Part shown: piece after piece, positions 26,649 to 37,196 of the stretch | How the letters are laid out: each line of letters begins with the position of its first letter | Numbering within the stretch: position 1 is the first letter of the stretch | Assembly (NCBI GenBank): GCA_035578155.1 | Contig: JAPWDM010000001.1 | Location: 89,599,076 to 89,663,075 of the forward strand | Direction: 5' to 3' | Length of the DNA stretch: 64,000 nt | DNA from: Brachynemurus nebulosus | Taxonomy: Eukaryota > Arthropoda > Insecta > Neuroptera > Myrmeleontidae | The notes under the pieces: generated by a model | The model's database searches: none | What the model saw: only the letters and a program-made list of their open reading frames with translations | Told to the model about the DNA's origin: nothing | Translations under genes and position numbers: made by a program

Positions 26649-27263
26649 GTGATCTGCTCACGTACCGCGCATAAAGTGAGCCGAATAAGAGAGGGTACAT
26701 GGCAAGGACGTACGCCATATGATACCAGATGCATTCCAAACACTAACTTAACGCCACAAAATCTGCGGAACCATATAGCCCGAATTATAAAATTAAACAT
26801 ACCTACTGGATATGACGATAATCGAAAAGCTCGCGAAGAAGATAGGGTTGCTGAAATTGCAAGGTTCACAATAACATCCGGTGAACAGGTTGTGTCACCG
26901 GAGTTGGTAACATATAAACGAGGCGTATACCAAGGAGATAGTCTCAGCCCACTTTTGTTTTGCATCTCGTTGTTGCCCCTGTCAGTCAGCCTGAGAGAAG
27001 AGCCCATCTATTGGTGTGGCCCGGTAGGAAACCGCGAACATAAAGTCACATATTTATTTTATATGTATGACTTGAAACTGTATGCTTCGTCGGAGAGCGA
27101 TCTCAACTGCGCTCTAAGATTAGTACATGAATGCACGCCCGCGATCGGTATGGAGATTGGACTGGACAAAAACGCGCTGGTGCACTGTAAGCATGGTGTA
27201 GTTCCGAATTTTGATTCACACACCCAATTAGTGGATGGAATTTTGATTAACACACCCAATTAG
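26649..27263 (+). pseudogene. LINE reverse transcriptase segment, catalytic site altered
   Basis: 204 open codons. The GVYQGDSLSPLLF block (RT motif 4) and the LFYMYDLKLYASS block (motif 5) are diagnostic. One of the two adjacent catalytic Asp residues is Tyr. The N-terminal ~80 residues match less clearly and may come from upstream of a deletion. The protein terminates shortly after HTQLVDGILI. Confidence 0.8.
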
Positions 27264-28176
27264 TAGATATAAGCGCCTTCTCCGGCAGATTTGGAGTTCT
27301 GAACTGTCGGCGAAGAATAAGAACAGCGCTACAAATATGTTAGCCATTCCCATTTTTTGTATAAATTTGGTTCAATTAAGTGGAATGTGAATAAATTGGA
27401 GGAACTAGACCGAGACTCGCGAAAAATTATGAATATCAACCGTAGTTTGCACCCATACGCATCGACACAACGACTATACTTCCCACGAGACGAAGGGGGT
27501 AGGGGGCTCCTGTCAGTCGAACGTTTACATGACCGTATAGTCTTAGGTACAGCTTATCGAGTAGTCGACAGTTCAGACTCGCTTTTGCAGCTCGTCAGGG
27601 ACCACGAGCTTGCTGGCGTAGGCGCATTTTTATTCGCAGCAGCGCAACGTGCCGCTAATAACTTGGGCTTATCCTTCGATCCACGTAATTGCGACGATGA
27701 GAATAGAATTCTTTCACTGTCACAGTCGCGCTAAAAGTCCGCAATCAAGAGAACCGAGCAACAACACCTGCCCAATTAACACCGCGACAAAGCTCACCAG
27801 GGTATGTTCTACTGTCATCTTGACAACCTTGGCCTTTCGAGCGAACTCACTTGGACTTTCTTGAGAGCTAAGGGGCTTAAACCGGAAACGGAGGGCTTCA
27901 TCATTATAGCGTGTGTTAAGGTGTTTCACACACCATCAGGATGGTGTGTGGAACACCTTAACACACCAAAAGTATGTGATGGGTAATAAAAGGGTTTCGA
28001 GTACCTTGCGTCGGGCATGCAAAGTATACCCGGCAACCTTGATGCACCTGGTTTCAGGTTGATCGTATTACGCTAAGTCCGCTGTCTTTCCCTATGATCC
28101 TGCGGAAGTAGAATCCTTTGTAACTAACCAAAAGTACAAGATCTTTTGGAACATTCCGGTTGCAACTACCAGGCAA

Positions 28177-28491
28177 ATGAGCGCTAATAAGCCTGATATA
28201 GTGCTCGAAGATTTAACATCTCGAACTATGTATGTTATCGAGTTCTCTACCCTGGCGGAAACTAACATAGTTGAAGAGGAGGCACAAAAAAGGGTTAAAT
28301 ACCAAGATCTTATACATGGACTACGACAACTGAACCTGGGCTATACTGTCCGAAATCTCAACATCATCCCGGCTTGTAGATCTTACGAACATGTTAGCGG
28401 CGTCAATGCAGAAAGCGGTTATAATTGGAACGCTCCGCACGCTTCGGTCGCACGAGACCGAATTTTTCCGGGCGTACATGAACACCTTTGA
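28177..28491 (+). pseudogene. LINE C-terminal restriction-like endonuclease segment
   Basis: 104 codons. PDIVLEDLTSRTMYVIEFS has the Pro-Asp ... Glu spacing of the PD-(D/E)XK nuclease found at the C-terminus of R2/R4 LINEs. It is followed by EEEAQKRVKYQDLIHGLRQL and NLNIIPACRS. The end of the frame differs from copy 25772-26270, where the equivalent region continues in the NMLAAS frame, so a frameshift lies near 28390. Confidence 0.7.
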
Positions 28492-28718
28492 ACCCCATTC
28501 CCCATTTCGAGCGGGGCCTCAAACATCCATTGGGCCTGCTCTCGAATCTCTCACTGCTTGGTTAGCAGTGAGGTTCGGGGATTTAGTAGGTAGGGAAGAC
28601 CAGGAAGGGGATGCTGTATGACGGACATTACGTACCTGACCTGGTACGCTGCACGGACACTTTTCCCTCCGCCTGGGGGTTTTTGAAGTGCAGTCGCGTT
28701 TTTCGTTAATTTTTCACG

Positions 28719-28756
<38 letters not shown>
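28719..28756 (+). repeat. (TAA)n right of the second LINE copy
   Basis: About twelve units. Confidence 0.92.
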
Positions 28757-28757
<1 letters not shown>

Positions 28758-29009
28758 TTTTACCAATAGAGGTATACAATGCGTCAAACAAAAGAATTTT
28801 TAAAAATATTCTTAAAACTTATATATTTAAAATGCAACTGTAACAACAGCTTTTTAATTCTAATTTGAATTTCCTTGAATTTTTAATGATTTTAATATTT
28901 TCTGGAATTTTGTTGTAAATTCTTAACATACTATCTCCCTAACTGCAATCAGCCGGGTGAAAACTAAATTATAATCGGACTTTGTTCTTGTATCGTAAAA
29001 ATTGTTTCC

Positions 29010-29013
<4 letters not shown>

Positions 29014-29105
<92 letters not shown>
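29014..29105. repeat. (TA)n followed by poly(T)
   Basis: TA to about 29088, then ~17 T. The poly(T) fits a poly(A) tail of the minus-strand LINE remnant. Confidence 0.95.
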
Positions 29106-29480
29106 CTTGAAAAACATGTTTACAACAATGTACAAAACTTGAACATTCGATTATATTTATATAAATCAAAAACCGTAAGTACCTTAAATCTCTTAAATAA
29201 TTTCTGCCAGTGTTCTTAATAAGAGACTTCCGCAATAATACGTAAACATCTTTTTTTGAAGTTTCAAAACTGTCTGAGCATGAATTGAATTTCCGAAGAA
29301 AATAATACTAAAGCCCATTCATTATAGATTGAAAATATGCGTAAAATATAGAGGCATTTATTTAGTTTCGGTAATATGGATTCTACATGTGAGTTTCAAT
29401 CTAATTTGCTATCTAGAAATGTTCCAGTAAATCTAACCTCATGTTTGATACCGTCATCAACATACTGATCCTGTTTCTTA
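29106..29480 (-). pseudogene. degenerate LINE RT C-terminal remnant
   Basis: Read on the minus strand from about 29440 the sequence translates with recognisable LINE wording: FLDSKLD, then HVESILPKLNKCLYILR, then FKKRCLRIIAEVSY and LFKRFKVLTVFDLYKYN. These are conserved blocks after the RT domain in jockey-like and related insect LINEs. At least three in-frame stops interrupt it. It ends at a poly(T)/(TA)n tract (29088-29105), consistent with a 3' poly(A) tail on the minus strand. Confidence 0.7.
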
Positions 29481-29563
29481 TCAAAATCCAAAGTTTCTGT
29501 TTTATTATTGATATTGACTGGCAGCATTAAAATAATAGCGGTCATTAGCGTACAATATTTTCT

Positions 29564-29565
<2 letters not shown>

Positions 29566-29616
<51 letters not shown>
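29566..29616. repeat. (TA)n microsatellite
   Basis: Pure TA between the LINE remnant and the dispersed repeat at 29617. Confidence 0.98.
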
Positions 29617-29619
<3 letters not shown>

Positions 29620-30010
29620 TGTCCTAAAATTCCGGGGACACAGAGCTGCCACGTCTTCAAAAAAAGACTTGGACCCCACTTGCCTATGCACCAAAATTCA
29701 CTCTTTACGAGTGAGAGGATTTCAAAGTTTATTTAAAAAATCACATTTTTGTACGCTGTTTAGAAATCAGTTTTGATGAAATTTGGCACTTACGTATTTC
29801 AGAAGATATTATTACTTTCAGTAATCACAGAAACACAAACAAAACTGGAGAAGGGTTGAAACCACCCTCACACCCAGATAAATTTGTTCAAAATTTTTTT
29901 AATGATGATGTGGTTGTACGATTTTTTAAGTTGAAGATTTATTTATTTTCTTCGTTTTTTAGCTCTTATGAAAACTTCGTATTTCGAATAGTTTCGGAGG
30001 GAAAAAATGT
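29617..30010 (+). repeat. dispersed repeat copy next to (TA)n, upstream of the 30186 exon
   Basis: Starts GGTGTCCTAAAATTCCGGGG directly after the (TA)n tract and matches the complement of 19900-20330. It ends ~170 bp before the splice acceptor. Confidence 0.75.
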
Positions 30011-30185
30011 TTACTCAAACACTGATAACCGATATTGTTGATAATAGTTTTAATCTTAACACCCCCACCCCTCGCTATTTGGCAAGAAGCTGGAAATTTC
30101 AAAATTATGAATTATGAAAAATCGTAATAAATTACTAATTAATAAAAATCACAATTATTATCAGAAATTTTTTTCTCTTTTACAG

Positions 30186-30789
30186 ATATTTCAATCCTTC
30201 AATACGAAATGGATTGCTTGATCGGGGATTTACTCAAGGTTTTAAGTCCAGTACAACATACCCGAATCCTTTATCACCAATAAGTAGTTCGGTGTTAAAT
30301 GTAAATACAAATTCAACAAAGGATGTTTGTGATTCAAGTCCACATAAAAAAACTGATTTATTTCACGGAAACATTCCATTATTTCCAGCAATGATTGATA
30401 TGTCAAGTACACAAGCATTATTAGCATTAGTTCGGCAAGCCAAGCAAGATGAGTTACATAAATGTTTAAAACGTTCTGCTTCAGTAGCCGAAACGAACTC
30501 TTCACCATTAGATTTATCTAGTGCCGGAGGAGTATCTGTAATTTCCTCTAAACGTAGTCGTACCTCATCAAAATCAATTAGCAAACGTAGTGAGAGTGAA
30601 AGTCCTGAGCCAACTTCAGTTACGACCGCCTCAACACCATTAATATTAGCATCGAAATCGTCGCCATGTTTATCAACACCTCGTGTTTGTATAGGACAGT
30701 GTACGTCAAATTCAGAAATATTATCTTGGACTGTTGATGATGTCGTTAATTTTGTTTCCAGTATTGATATATGTGCTGAGTATGCAGAG
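30186..30789 (+). CDS. Samuel: SAMD7/SAMD11-like (Samuel-type) protein, exon with first part of SAM domain
   Basis: The acceptor is TTTTACAG (AG at 30184-30185) and the donor is GTAAGC after 30789. The first base completes a Glu codon begun at 25684, and the exon ends in phase 0 after a Glu codon; 201 residues are encoded. In order: a Pro/Ser-rich stretch, a helix-like segment (STQALLALVRQAKQDELHKC, from about 30405), the motif PLDLS (30505-30519), a basic Ser/Arg stretch from about 30550 that may be a nuclear localisation signal, and the first ~22 residues of a SAM domain (SWTVDDVVNFVSSIDICAEY). PxDLS is the established binding motif for the corepressor CtBP. SAMD7 and SAMD11 are nuclear proteins linked to Polycomb repression through PHC partners. 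A nuclear corepressor role is therefore inferred. Confidence 0.88.
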
Positions 30790-31489
30790 GTAAGCTATTT
30801 TAATTTTTAACACTAGTACGCCATATATTATAATGGCACCCATATAAATGGTTTCATGGCAACGTTTTTAAACGGTGACTAAAACCGTCGTCTAAAACTA
30901 TTGAAAACATTTCCAAGTAGGGAGGGGCAATCAAAAAGGCCATATTCTTAAATAAATACCAATCTTTAAAAAAAAAAAATATATATATGAAAATTGTAAA
31001 AACGAAATATAAAAATAAAATACATTAAAAGTTATAAAACTCTTGCCGCAGCATACTGCATAGCACAGTGAATTTCGGTTACAAAAATTATTTTCCCTCG
31101 AAAACTAAAATGTATCCCAAAATGTATCTTATGTAATTTTTGTCGCGCTTTGTCATAGTGTAAAAAATTCGAAAACTTATTTTTTGAGATCTAAGGTTTT
31201 GGGAGTTTGATGTTTTCACCAAATTGCGTAAAAATAGAATGTTTCGTTCGAGAGTTATCGCGCGGACCCCCACACACACCGTATAGTTCCCTCCAAAATT
31301 TAATTGAAATTTGTGGATCTAAAAAATTGAGGAAGCTATTATGATAAATCATAATTCTTAATGAATATTTATATTGTCCTTAAAAGAACAATGCTTAATT
31401 TATATAACGCAAACATTAGAATATTATAATCAACCATATATACGACAAAATAAAAATTATTTAATCATTTCTTAAAATTTTTGTTGTCA

Positions 31490-32466
31490 AAATTTAGTCG
31501 ATTCCGAGTCGTCTTTTTTATGGGCATTAGTTAAGAGGCTTTTTTTAGTTACATGTCCTGTTAATTTTGTATTATAAAGCCGTCTTTGTATGGTAGTTTG
31601 AGAGACTTTAATACCAGCTTTCTGTCCTTGAATTTCTGTTACTATTATACTGGGATTTTTTTGCAAAGACGAACAATCAGTCGAATTTCCTTAATTATAG
31701 TAACACTTGGGCACCCGGATCGCGGCTTGTAATATTAGGGTTTTTCCACTTTTTTAAAATTATTTTTCTTACTCCTTCAATACTAAATTGAAATAATTTT
31801 GCCATATAGTTTTTTTACAAACCACTCTTTGCTTTTCTTCTGTAACTACTAAGTTTACGTCTTGAGGCCATATTATAAGAGTTTTTTTTTTAGTTTATTA
31901 AAAAAATTAATATTAAGATTAATATTAAATCGTATACTCGTAATATTTCCAAACAGAAACACCAAGATTTATTTGTCTACGGATACAAACATGCATACGA
32001 TCTGTTATAATAATACAATTCAACTAACTTTTGGCGCTTTACTTTTGCCTATATAATCATTGATCATTGTTTACGTTTGGGCAGCGTAAGTTAGAAGTAT
32101 GGTCCATTTCAGTTAAATTTAACCATACTTCATCACTTATGAATTGAAATAATTTCCGGTTTCTTGGCTTTCTCTCTTTCATTATTGCACCTACGTAAAT
32201 TTTAAAATTGCAGTTTGGATTTAGAAAAGAATAGAATATTGATTTGTTTCGAATATAAGAATTATTTAATTTTTTAACTTTAACTCATGATCAATTGTAT
32301 TTGAAACAAGGTATACATATCTCTTTTTCTTTCTGATGGAATATTATAGAACATGGCGACTTAAAATAAAAACTGTGTTACTGATGTCGAATAAGTAAAT
32401 TTTATTGACGACAGCATTATTTAAAATGTATCATAGCTCATTTCAACTAACTTTTGGAGTGCACTG
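31490..32466 (-). mobile_element. Tc1-like transposon remnant
   Basis: The minus strand encodes broken Tc1 transposase N-terminal pieces: RSGCPSVTIIKEIRLIVRLC, then after stops and a shift VSQTTIQRRLYNTKLTGHV and KSLLTNAHKK, the second half of the HTH and linker. The right end is an inverted-repeat-like terminus (CAGTGCACTCCAAAAGTT on the minus strand, ending 32466) next to TA (32467-32468). A second similar motif occurs at about 32018-32040. The catalytic domain was not seen. 32095-32340 is repeated at 51704-51920. Confidence 0.7.
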
Positions 32467-33569
32467 TATATAGAAGAAATTCACTTTTTGCACACTCCAA
32501 GAAGTACAACAAAAACATCGAGTGAGAGGGACGAGCCACATATCGCGTACACATACACACTATGTTTCTAAGTATGAAGTATGTATTTGCGTGTGTTCAG
32601 ATCACTTACTTATTATAGACGGTTAGTATACCTTCAAGTTAGTTATAGGCATATGTGATTTACCTACATATTGTTATAATTACAAGTTTAAGATGGACTG
32701 TTATCATTGCTACATTGTCGAAGTATTTTATTGCAATTTATTAATATTCATTATTATTAAAACAACATATTAATTTAAACACGCTCATATTAATTTGAAC
32801 ATAGCAAAACTCACAAAATATTAAAAAAAGTCACTTAGTTCCGTTTATTTTATGAAATTTTGAATAGTATTAAACCAATAGCTTTAAAATTGTCAACAAA
32901 AAAGTTTTTTCATTAATACTATTCATTAACAATTTAATTGTAATGTACAGGATGAACCGTAACGACTGCCCCAAATTAAAACTGATGATAGGCCACAAAA
33001 AGTTGAATAAAAAAATCTAAATTCCATTATTTTTATGGTGCTTAGTTTTCGAAAAAATTAATTTTCAAAATTCGAGGCCACTATTTTACAATCACTGGTC
33101 TAATAATTTTAGCATGTATACAAATACACTGGTTTATGGGTCTGTATGTGTGATGTGATGGTTACTGATTACCATATTTGTTTACATAATATCAGTACAT
33201 ATCATGTGACCTTCACATTTGTGGGATTAGCCGAATGCAATGTACACTCATACAGGCTTAGTCAAAAATATGGAAACGGTGGAAGATCTCAACGGGAAAG
33301 CATTTTTGGGATAAATGATGGGGATAAAAGTTTCATCATTTTTTGCGGCGCATCCGATGGTGACCTTGACTTTGACCTCAAGGTCAAGGATCAAGGTCAT
33401 ATCAAGGTCAATTCGGTTTTTTCAAATGGCAACCCCTCTTTTCCACCCCGGAAATGGAAAGAGCAAAAATTCTGCATCCGAATGTAACCTTGAAGTCGAT
33501 GATCAAGGTAAAATGCTGATTTTTACTGTAATTTTTAATTGAAAATTCAACTGTAATTTTTTTAATTTT

Positions 33570-34001
33570 ATCGTTCGGCAGTAGGTGCAGACAGGATGTA
33601 GACCTGCGCAGTAGGTATAGCCAAAATGTAGACCTGCGTAATAGGTGTAGCCAGGATGTAGACGTGCGCACTAGGTGCAGGTAGGATGTAGACATGCGCA
33701 GTAAGTTAAGTAAGTAGGAATGAAGTGGTAGGAAGAATAAAAAAATGACATATTTCAAAGTTACCCCATAAAATTGTAACCTTACAACATATTAGATGAA
33801 CAAGTTAGCCTATAGAGTCAAATATTTTAAAGTTACAATTTTATGGGGTAATTTTGAAATATTTAATCTTTTTATTCTTCCTTCAACCTCATTCCTACCA
33901 ACGTCACTTACTGCGTCTGTCTACATCGTACCTGCACCTAGTGCGCACGTCTACATTCTGGCTACACCTACTTCGCAGTTCTACATCCTGTCTACACTTA
34001 C
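33570..34001. repeat. palindromic minisatellite, 30-bp units in both arms
   Basis: The left arm has four head-to-tail copies of a ~30-bp unit (consensus around GGTGTAGCCAGGATGTAGAC) at 33580-33700. The right arm has three to four copies in inverted orientation at 33898-34001. The arms are joined through a matching AT-rich segment (33735-33780 and 33836-33885). The last right-arm unit is where the BEL/Pao element inserted; the rest resumes at 39111. Confidence 0.8.
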
Positions 34002-34346
34002 TGGTTTGGCCCTTTGGTTTTCTTTTATCGAAATTAATAATAAACTGTATGATCTACAAAATGTGGACTTACTCCGTTTTGATGTGGACACTCTTCGTGT
34101 TACATGAGGGAAAGGAATGGGCAAAAAGGGAAAACACTAAACTGCTCACACCCAGCACGGTAAGCTCGCTGGTAAACGCACTTTGTACGCGTCGAAGAAA
34201 CGGTTTTTAATTGCGGTGATTCGCAATAGTTAAGGTTGGTTACACAAAAATGGTTGGTAACAATATATGTATCTATTAGGTTCAAACACGTTGGTGACAA
34301 ATTTTCTACTGACCGCCTATAGCAGGTAGTTCTTTCAGACCGATCA
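34002..34346 (-). repeat. 3' LTR of the BEL/Pao element, 5'-truncated
   Basis: 345 bp matching the 5' LTR but lacking its first ~65 bp. Homology stops at the GATCAA at 34342-34347, where the sequence passes straight into integrase-coding DNA. The deletion therefore removed the end of pol, the polypurine tract and the start of U3. Confidence 0.85.
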
Positions 34347-34636
34347 AAACTTAGACTGGCACTAGAAAGTCGTCCACCTACACGTATAGTTTCGTCTTGT
34401 AGAAATGGATTCAACTTGAGTATTTTATTTGAAACTGAAATATTCTTCGAAAGCGCATTAAATTCGCTTGCAAAATGATTCTGTTGGACGGCACGTAACA
34501 AATATAATTCGGCCACATTTAAATCAGAGGCGCGAATGTGAGGAGATTTTGGTAGGATTTTGATGAATCGTAAAACATAAACCGTCGAATTCAACATCTT
34601 GGACCACGACGAAAAATAATTTATAATAGTATACAA
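34347..34636 (-). pseudogene. BEL/Pao integrase, N-terminal zinc-binding part only
   Basis: Encodes an integrase N-terminal region (AELYLLRAVQQNHFASEFNA and LNPFLQDETIRVGGRLSSA) and then runs directly into LTR sequence at 34346. The DDE catalytic core that should follow is absent. The frame stays open through the LTR to 34100, but that part is LTR-derived. Confidence 0.85.
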
Positions 34637-34765
34637 AGGCGAAAGTATACTGGGTCTGACTGTAAAAACTAAATTTTCACATTCTGGAGTTATAATTTCG
34701 CAATTACTAAAATTTTTAATTGGCCAGTGTTCAGAGTGATCATGAAGCCATGATGGTCCAGAAAA

Positions 34766-35444
34766 TCATGAATTTGAGTTAATCAAACTGCGTTGGGATA
34801 AGCCCCTCGAAATATAATCGGCACTGTTCAATTTTCCAGGTACAAAATGCCAATAACGTGAGGATAAATTTTGTTGAATTTTACTAATGCGGTTTGAAAT
34901 ATAGACTGGTTTTGGATTGGAGTGTATCCACGCTAACGTGATCATGGAATCTGAGAGGGCATAAATATTGCTAATTTCAATACGGAGCGAATAGGTATCA
35001 CGTATGTGCGTTAACAATTTCGAAAGTAAAACCGCCGCATTCAACTCTAATCTAGGCAACGTAGTACTCTGCATAAGTGCAACTTTAGGTGCACAGTAAA
35101 CTAGTGTGAATTTGGCCATCAGGATTTTCGACACGAACAAATACCGCAGCACCCAAGGCCACTTGGGAGGCATCACAAAATTCGATCAATAAGATTTTAC
35201 ATCTATCCGGTTCACTACACAAAATAGTACGATGTATTTTTAAATTATTTAAAACTTCAAATTCCGATATGATATTCAACCATACATTTTCAACTTCAGT
35301 TGGAGTAGGGTCGTCCCAATCACATTTTAAGTTCCACAATTCCTTTATTAATAGTTTTATTTGTAGGATCACGGGAGCCAAAAATCCCAATGGATCAAAT
35401 ATGTGGGCTACACATGAAAGGATGTTTCGTTTAGTGCAAGGCAA
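34766..35444 (-). pseudogene. BEL/Pao RT connection and RNase H, frameshifted
   Basis: Two overlapping frames. 35085-35444 encodes SCVAHIFDPLGFLAPVILQI, the Pao connection domain, then FCDASQVALGAAVFVRV with an RNase H Asp. 34766-35176 continues with LPRLELNAAVLLSKLL (catalytic Glu), ALSDSMITLAWIHSNP (Asp) and HFVPGKLNSADYISRG. A one-frame shift near 35100-35170 breaks the domain. Its normal role is removal of RNA from the RNA:DNA hybrid. Confidence 0.85.
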
Positions 35445-35574
35445 TAATTGGGAATTTATTTTAAAAACACGGGTTCCACTGTAAACCTAAAATTGGCAAC
35501 GAATCATCAAATGTAATCGATTTATTAAGTGTGATTTCACTAGGAATCTGCGACAATAATTCAAGTGAATTTGA

Positions 35575-36207
35575 TCACCATTTGACTAATGGAAAACCAC
35601 CTGCTGCGAACAATTCAACTAACTGAGGTTGTAGAATTTTTGCCTCTTTAATAGTGGGAACACTGCATACCAAATAGTCAACGTACATATCTCGATCGGC
35701 ATAACTGACAGCTAGTGGGTAATTCTTGGTTTCGTCTGTTAACAATTGTTTAATGGTTCGTAAATTAAGGAACGAAGACGATCGAACACCAAAACTAACT
35801 CGGGTAAGTTCGTAGGTTGCTATAAGTTCTGTTGGTTCGAAGCGCCAAAGCATTCTTTGAAATTTATGGTGTTCTTCAATAATTTTGATTTGCCGAAACA
35901 TATTTTTCAAATCAGCGGTCATTGCAAAAGGGAAAAGGCGAAAATTAATAAGAATTGTGAAAATGTGATTTTGTAACTTAGGACCGGTGTACAAAATATC
36001 ATTTAACGAGAGTAACTTATTCGATTTCGAAAGGGTTTTAGCTGACGAATCGAAGACAACACGATATGGAGTACTACTACTGTTTGGTTTGAAAATACAG
36101 TGATGTGGAATATAATAATTAGGTTTCACTGTAGTATCATTAGGTACCAAAACCGTATGATTTTGAGCCAAATAATCTTGAATGGGTTGTAAATATAATT
36201 GTTTCAA
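35575..36207 (-). pseudogene. BEL/Pao reverse transcriptase, catalytic Asp replaced
   Basis: RT palm and fingers are clear: PHHCIFKPNSSSTPYRVVFD, then FAMTADLKNMFRQIKI with the first catalytic Asp. The polymerase box reads MYVDYLVCS, where the family has YVDD, so the second active-site Asp is Tyr (about 35675-35690). A stop follows GGFPLVKW. An RT lacking this Asp should be inactive, so any copying of this element would have needed RT from elsewhere. The upstream piece at 36225-36410 (NFKRKLSGRYIVVPPFRENP) belongs to the same protein in a shifted frame. Confidence 0.88.
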
Positions 36208-36563
36208 TTGTGAAGACCTTTTCCTTAGCCCTCCAAAGACTGAAGGGCTAAGGAATATGAATCACCGAGGAGCGAGGGATTTTCTCGGAATGGTGGAACA
36301 ACGATATATCTTCCACTAAGTTTACGTTTAAAATTCTCAACAAATAATTTTTCGCAAATTTCATCATCCATACCAACAATAGGAGGCGATAAATCTTCCA
36401 GATTCCACATTTTCTCGACATGGGATTCTAATGTTAAGAAAAATACGAGTGCACGTTTCTGTTTTCTAAAATGGGAGCATCACCAACAATTACGAAACCC
36501 AACGAAGTTTGAAGTGCAGTAGGTGTACCCGGTGGGTCAACAACTCGTCCAGATCCTAGAATT

Positions 36564-37121
36564 TTAACAATAACTGAAGCGTACAAAACTCCATCTATTG
36601 TTCCAGGTGTATGGCATGTGGGATCCGCCAGTGGTAAAGATTCCAAATAATCCAGTTTTTTTTGTATCGACAGGCATACCAGGAAGACAATTCGTGACCT
36701 TTTCGACAACAAGTGCATCAATAGGGATGGAATAATCACGATTGATACTGGATTTAATAACAAACTGAGTTCTTCCTTTAATGGGACTTGTCTTCCCTCC
36801 AATGCCTGTAACGTTTGAAAAATATCTTGAAGTTTGTAAACCCAAACGTTTACAACAATTCAAAGTTATCAAATTCGAAACGGAACCACTATCGAGTATA
36901 AAACGTAAGCTTTGTTCTCTATTGCACTTGTCAATAACCTTTACTATGACTGTGGAAAGCAATACTAAATTATGTCGGTTGTTTAAAGGGGTTTCACTGT
37001 TGGTAGTACACAATGAATGGGTTAAATCCTTTGAAGTTCCAGGTACTGGATCATTTGAAACTAACTGAATTTTTGAGTTAACAGAGTTATCGAGCACTTT
37101 GAGAGGGGAACGGTGTAGCAA
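36564..37121 (-). pseudogene. BEL/Pao aspartic protease region (DUF1758 type)
   Basis: An open stretch of 185 codons with the active-site segment RFILDSGSVSNLIT (DSG triad) and downstream LVVEKVTNCLPGMPVD, as in the Pao-type pepsin region. An overlapping frame (36434-36802) carries the continuation WNLEDLSPP-type region toward RT, so at least one frameshift separates protease from RT. This protease would normally mature the polyprotein. The reading frame is broken on both sides. Confidence 0.82.
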
Positions 37122-37196
37122 CGAATGGTGTTTTTGATGGCATTCGCGATATGCGTATTTGGAATCACACGACGATAAATAATGTTTCGAGGAAAA

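Larger units (their letters stand above)
26331..28718 (+). mobile_element. R4/Dong-like LINE, internally deleted copy
   Basis: 2.4 kb between (TAA)n tracts. Coding remnants in order: RT with YKRGVYQGDSLSPLLFCISL and catalytic box YLFYMYDLKLYA (26649-27263), where the expected MDD is MYD. Next is a thumb-like region (27357-27734, KLEELDRDSRKIMNINRSLHPYA written in part). Last is a C-terminal segment (28177-28491) with KPDIVLEDLTSR then MYVIEFS, the layout of a restriction-like endonuclease of the R2/R4 group. Stops and shifts separate them. The 5' ~300 bp may be the true element start with an internal deletion before the RT. It ends TTTTTCACGA then (TAA)n. Confidence 0.8.
25686..30185 (+). other. 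4.5-kb intron between the two upstream SAM-gene exons
   Basis: Bounded by GTAAGT and TTTTACAG. It contains two R4/Dong-like LINE copies in the sense orientation, a LINE remnant in antisense, two (TA)n tracts, and a copy of a dispersed repeat that is also present inverted upstream of the previous exon (19900-20330). Confidence 0.75.

Noticed and set aside
26642..27007. Minus-strand 121-codon frame over the LINE RT
   Set aside because: Antisense shadow of the RT coding sequence on the plus strand.
33146..33542. Two overlapping frames of 113 and 75 codons
   Set aside because: They lie in a foldback arm and their inverted copy at 39179-39481 gives a similar peptide; repeat by-product.
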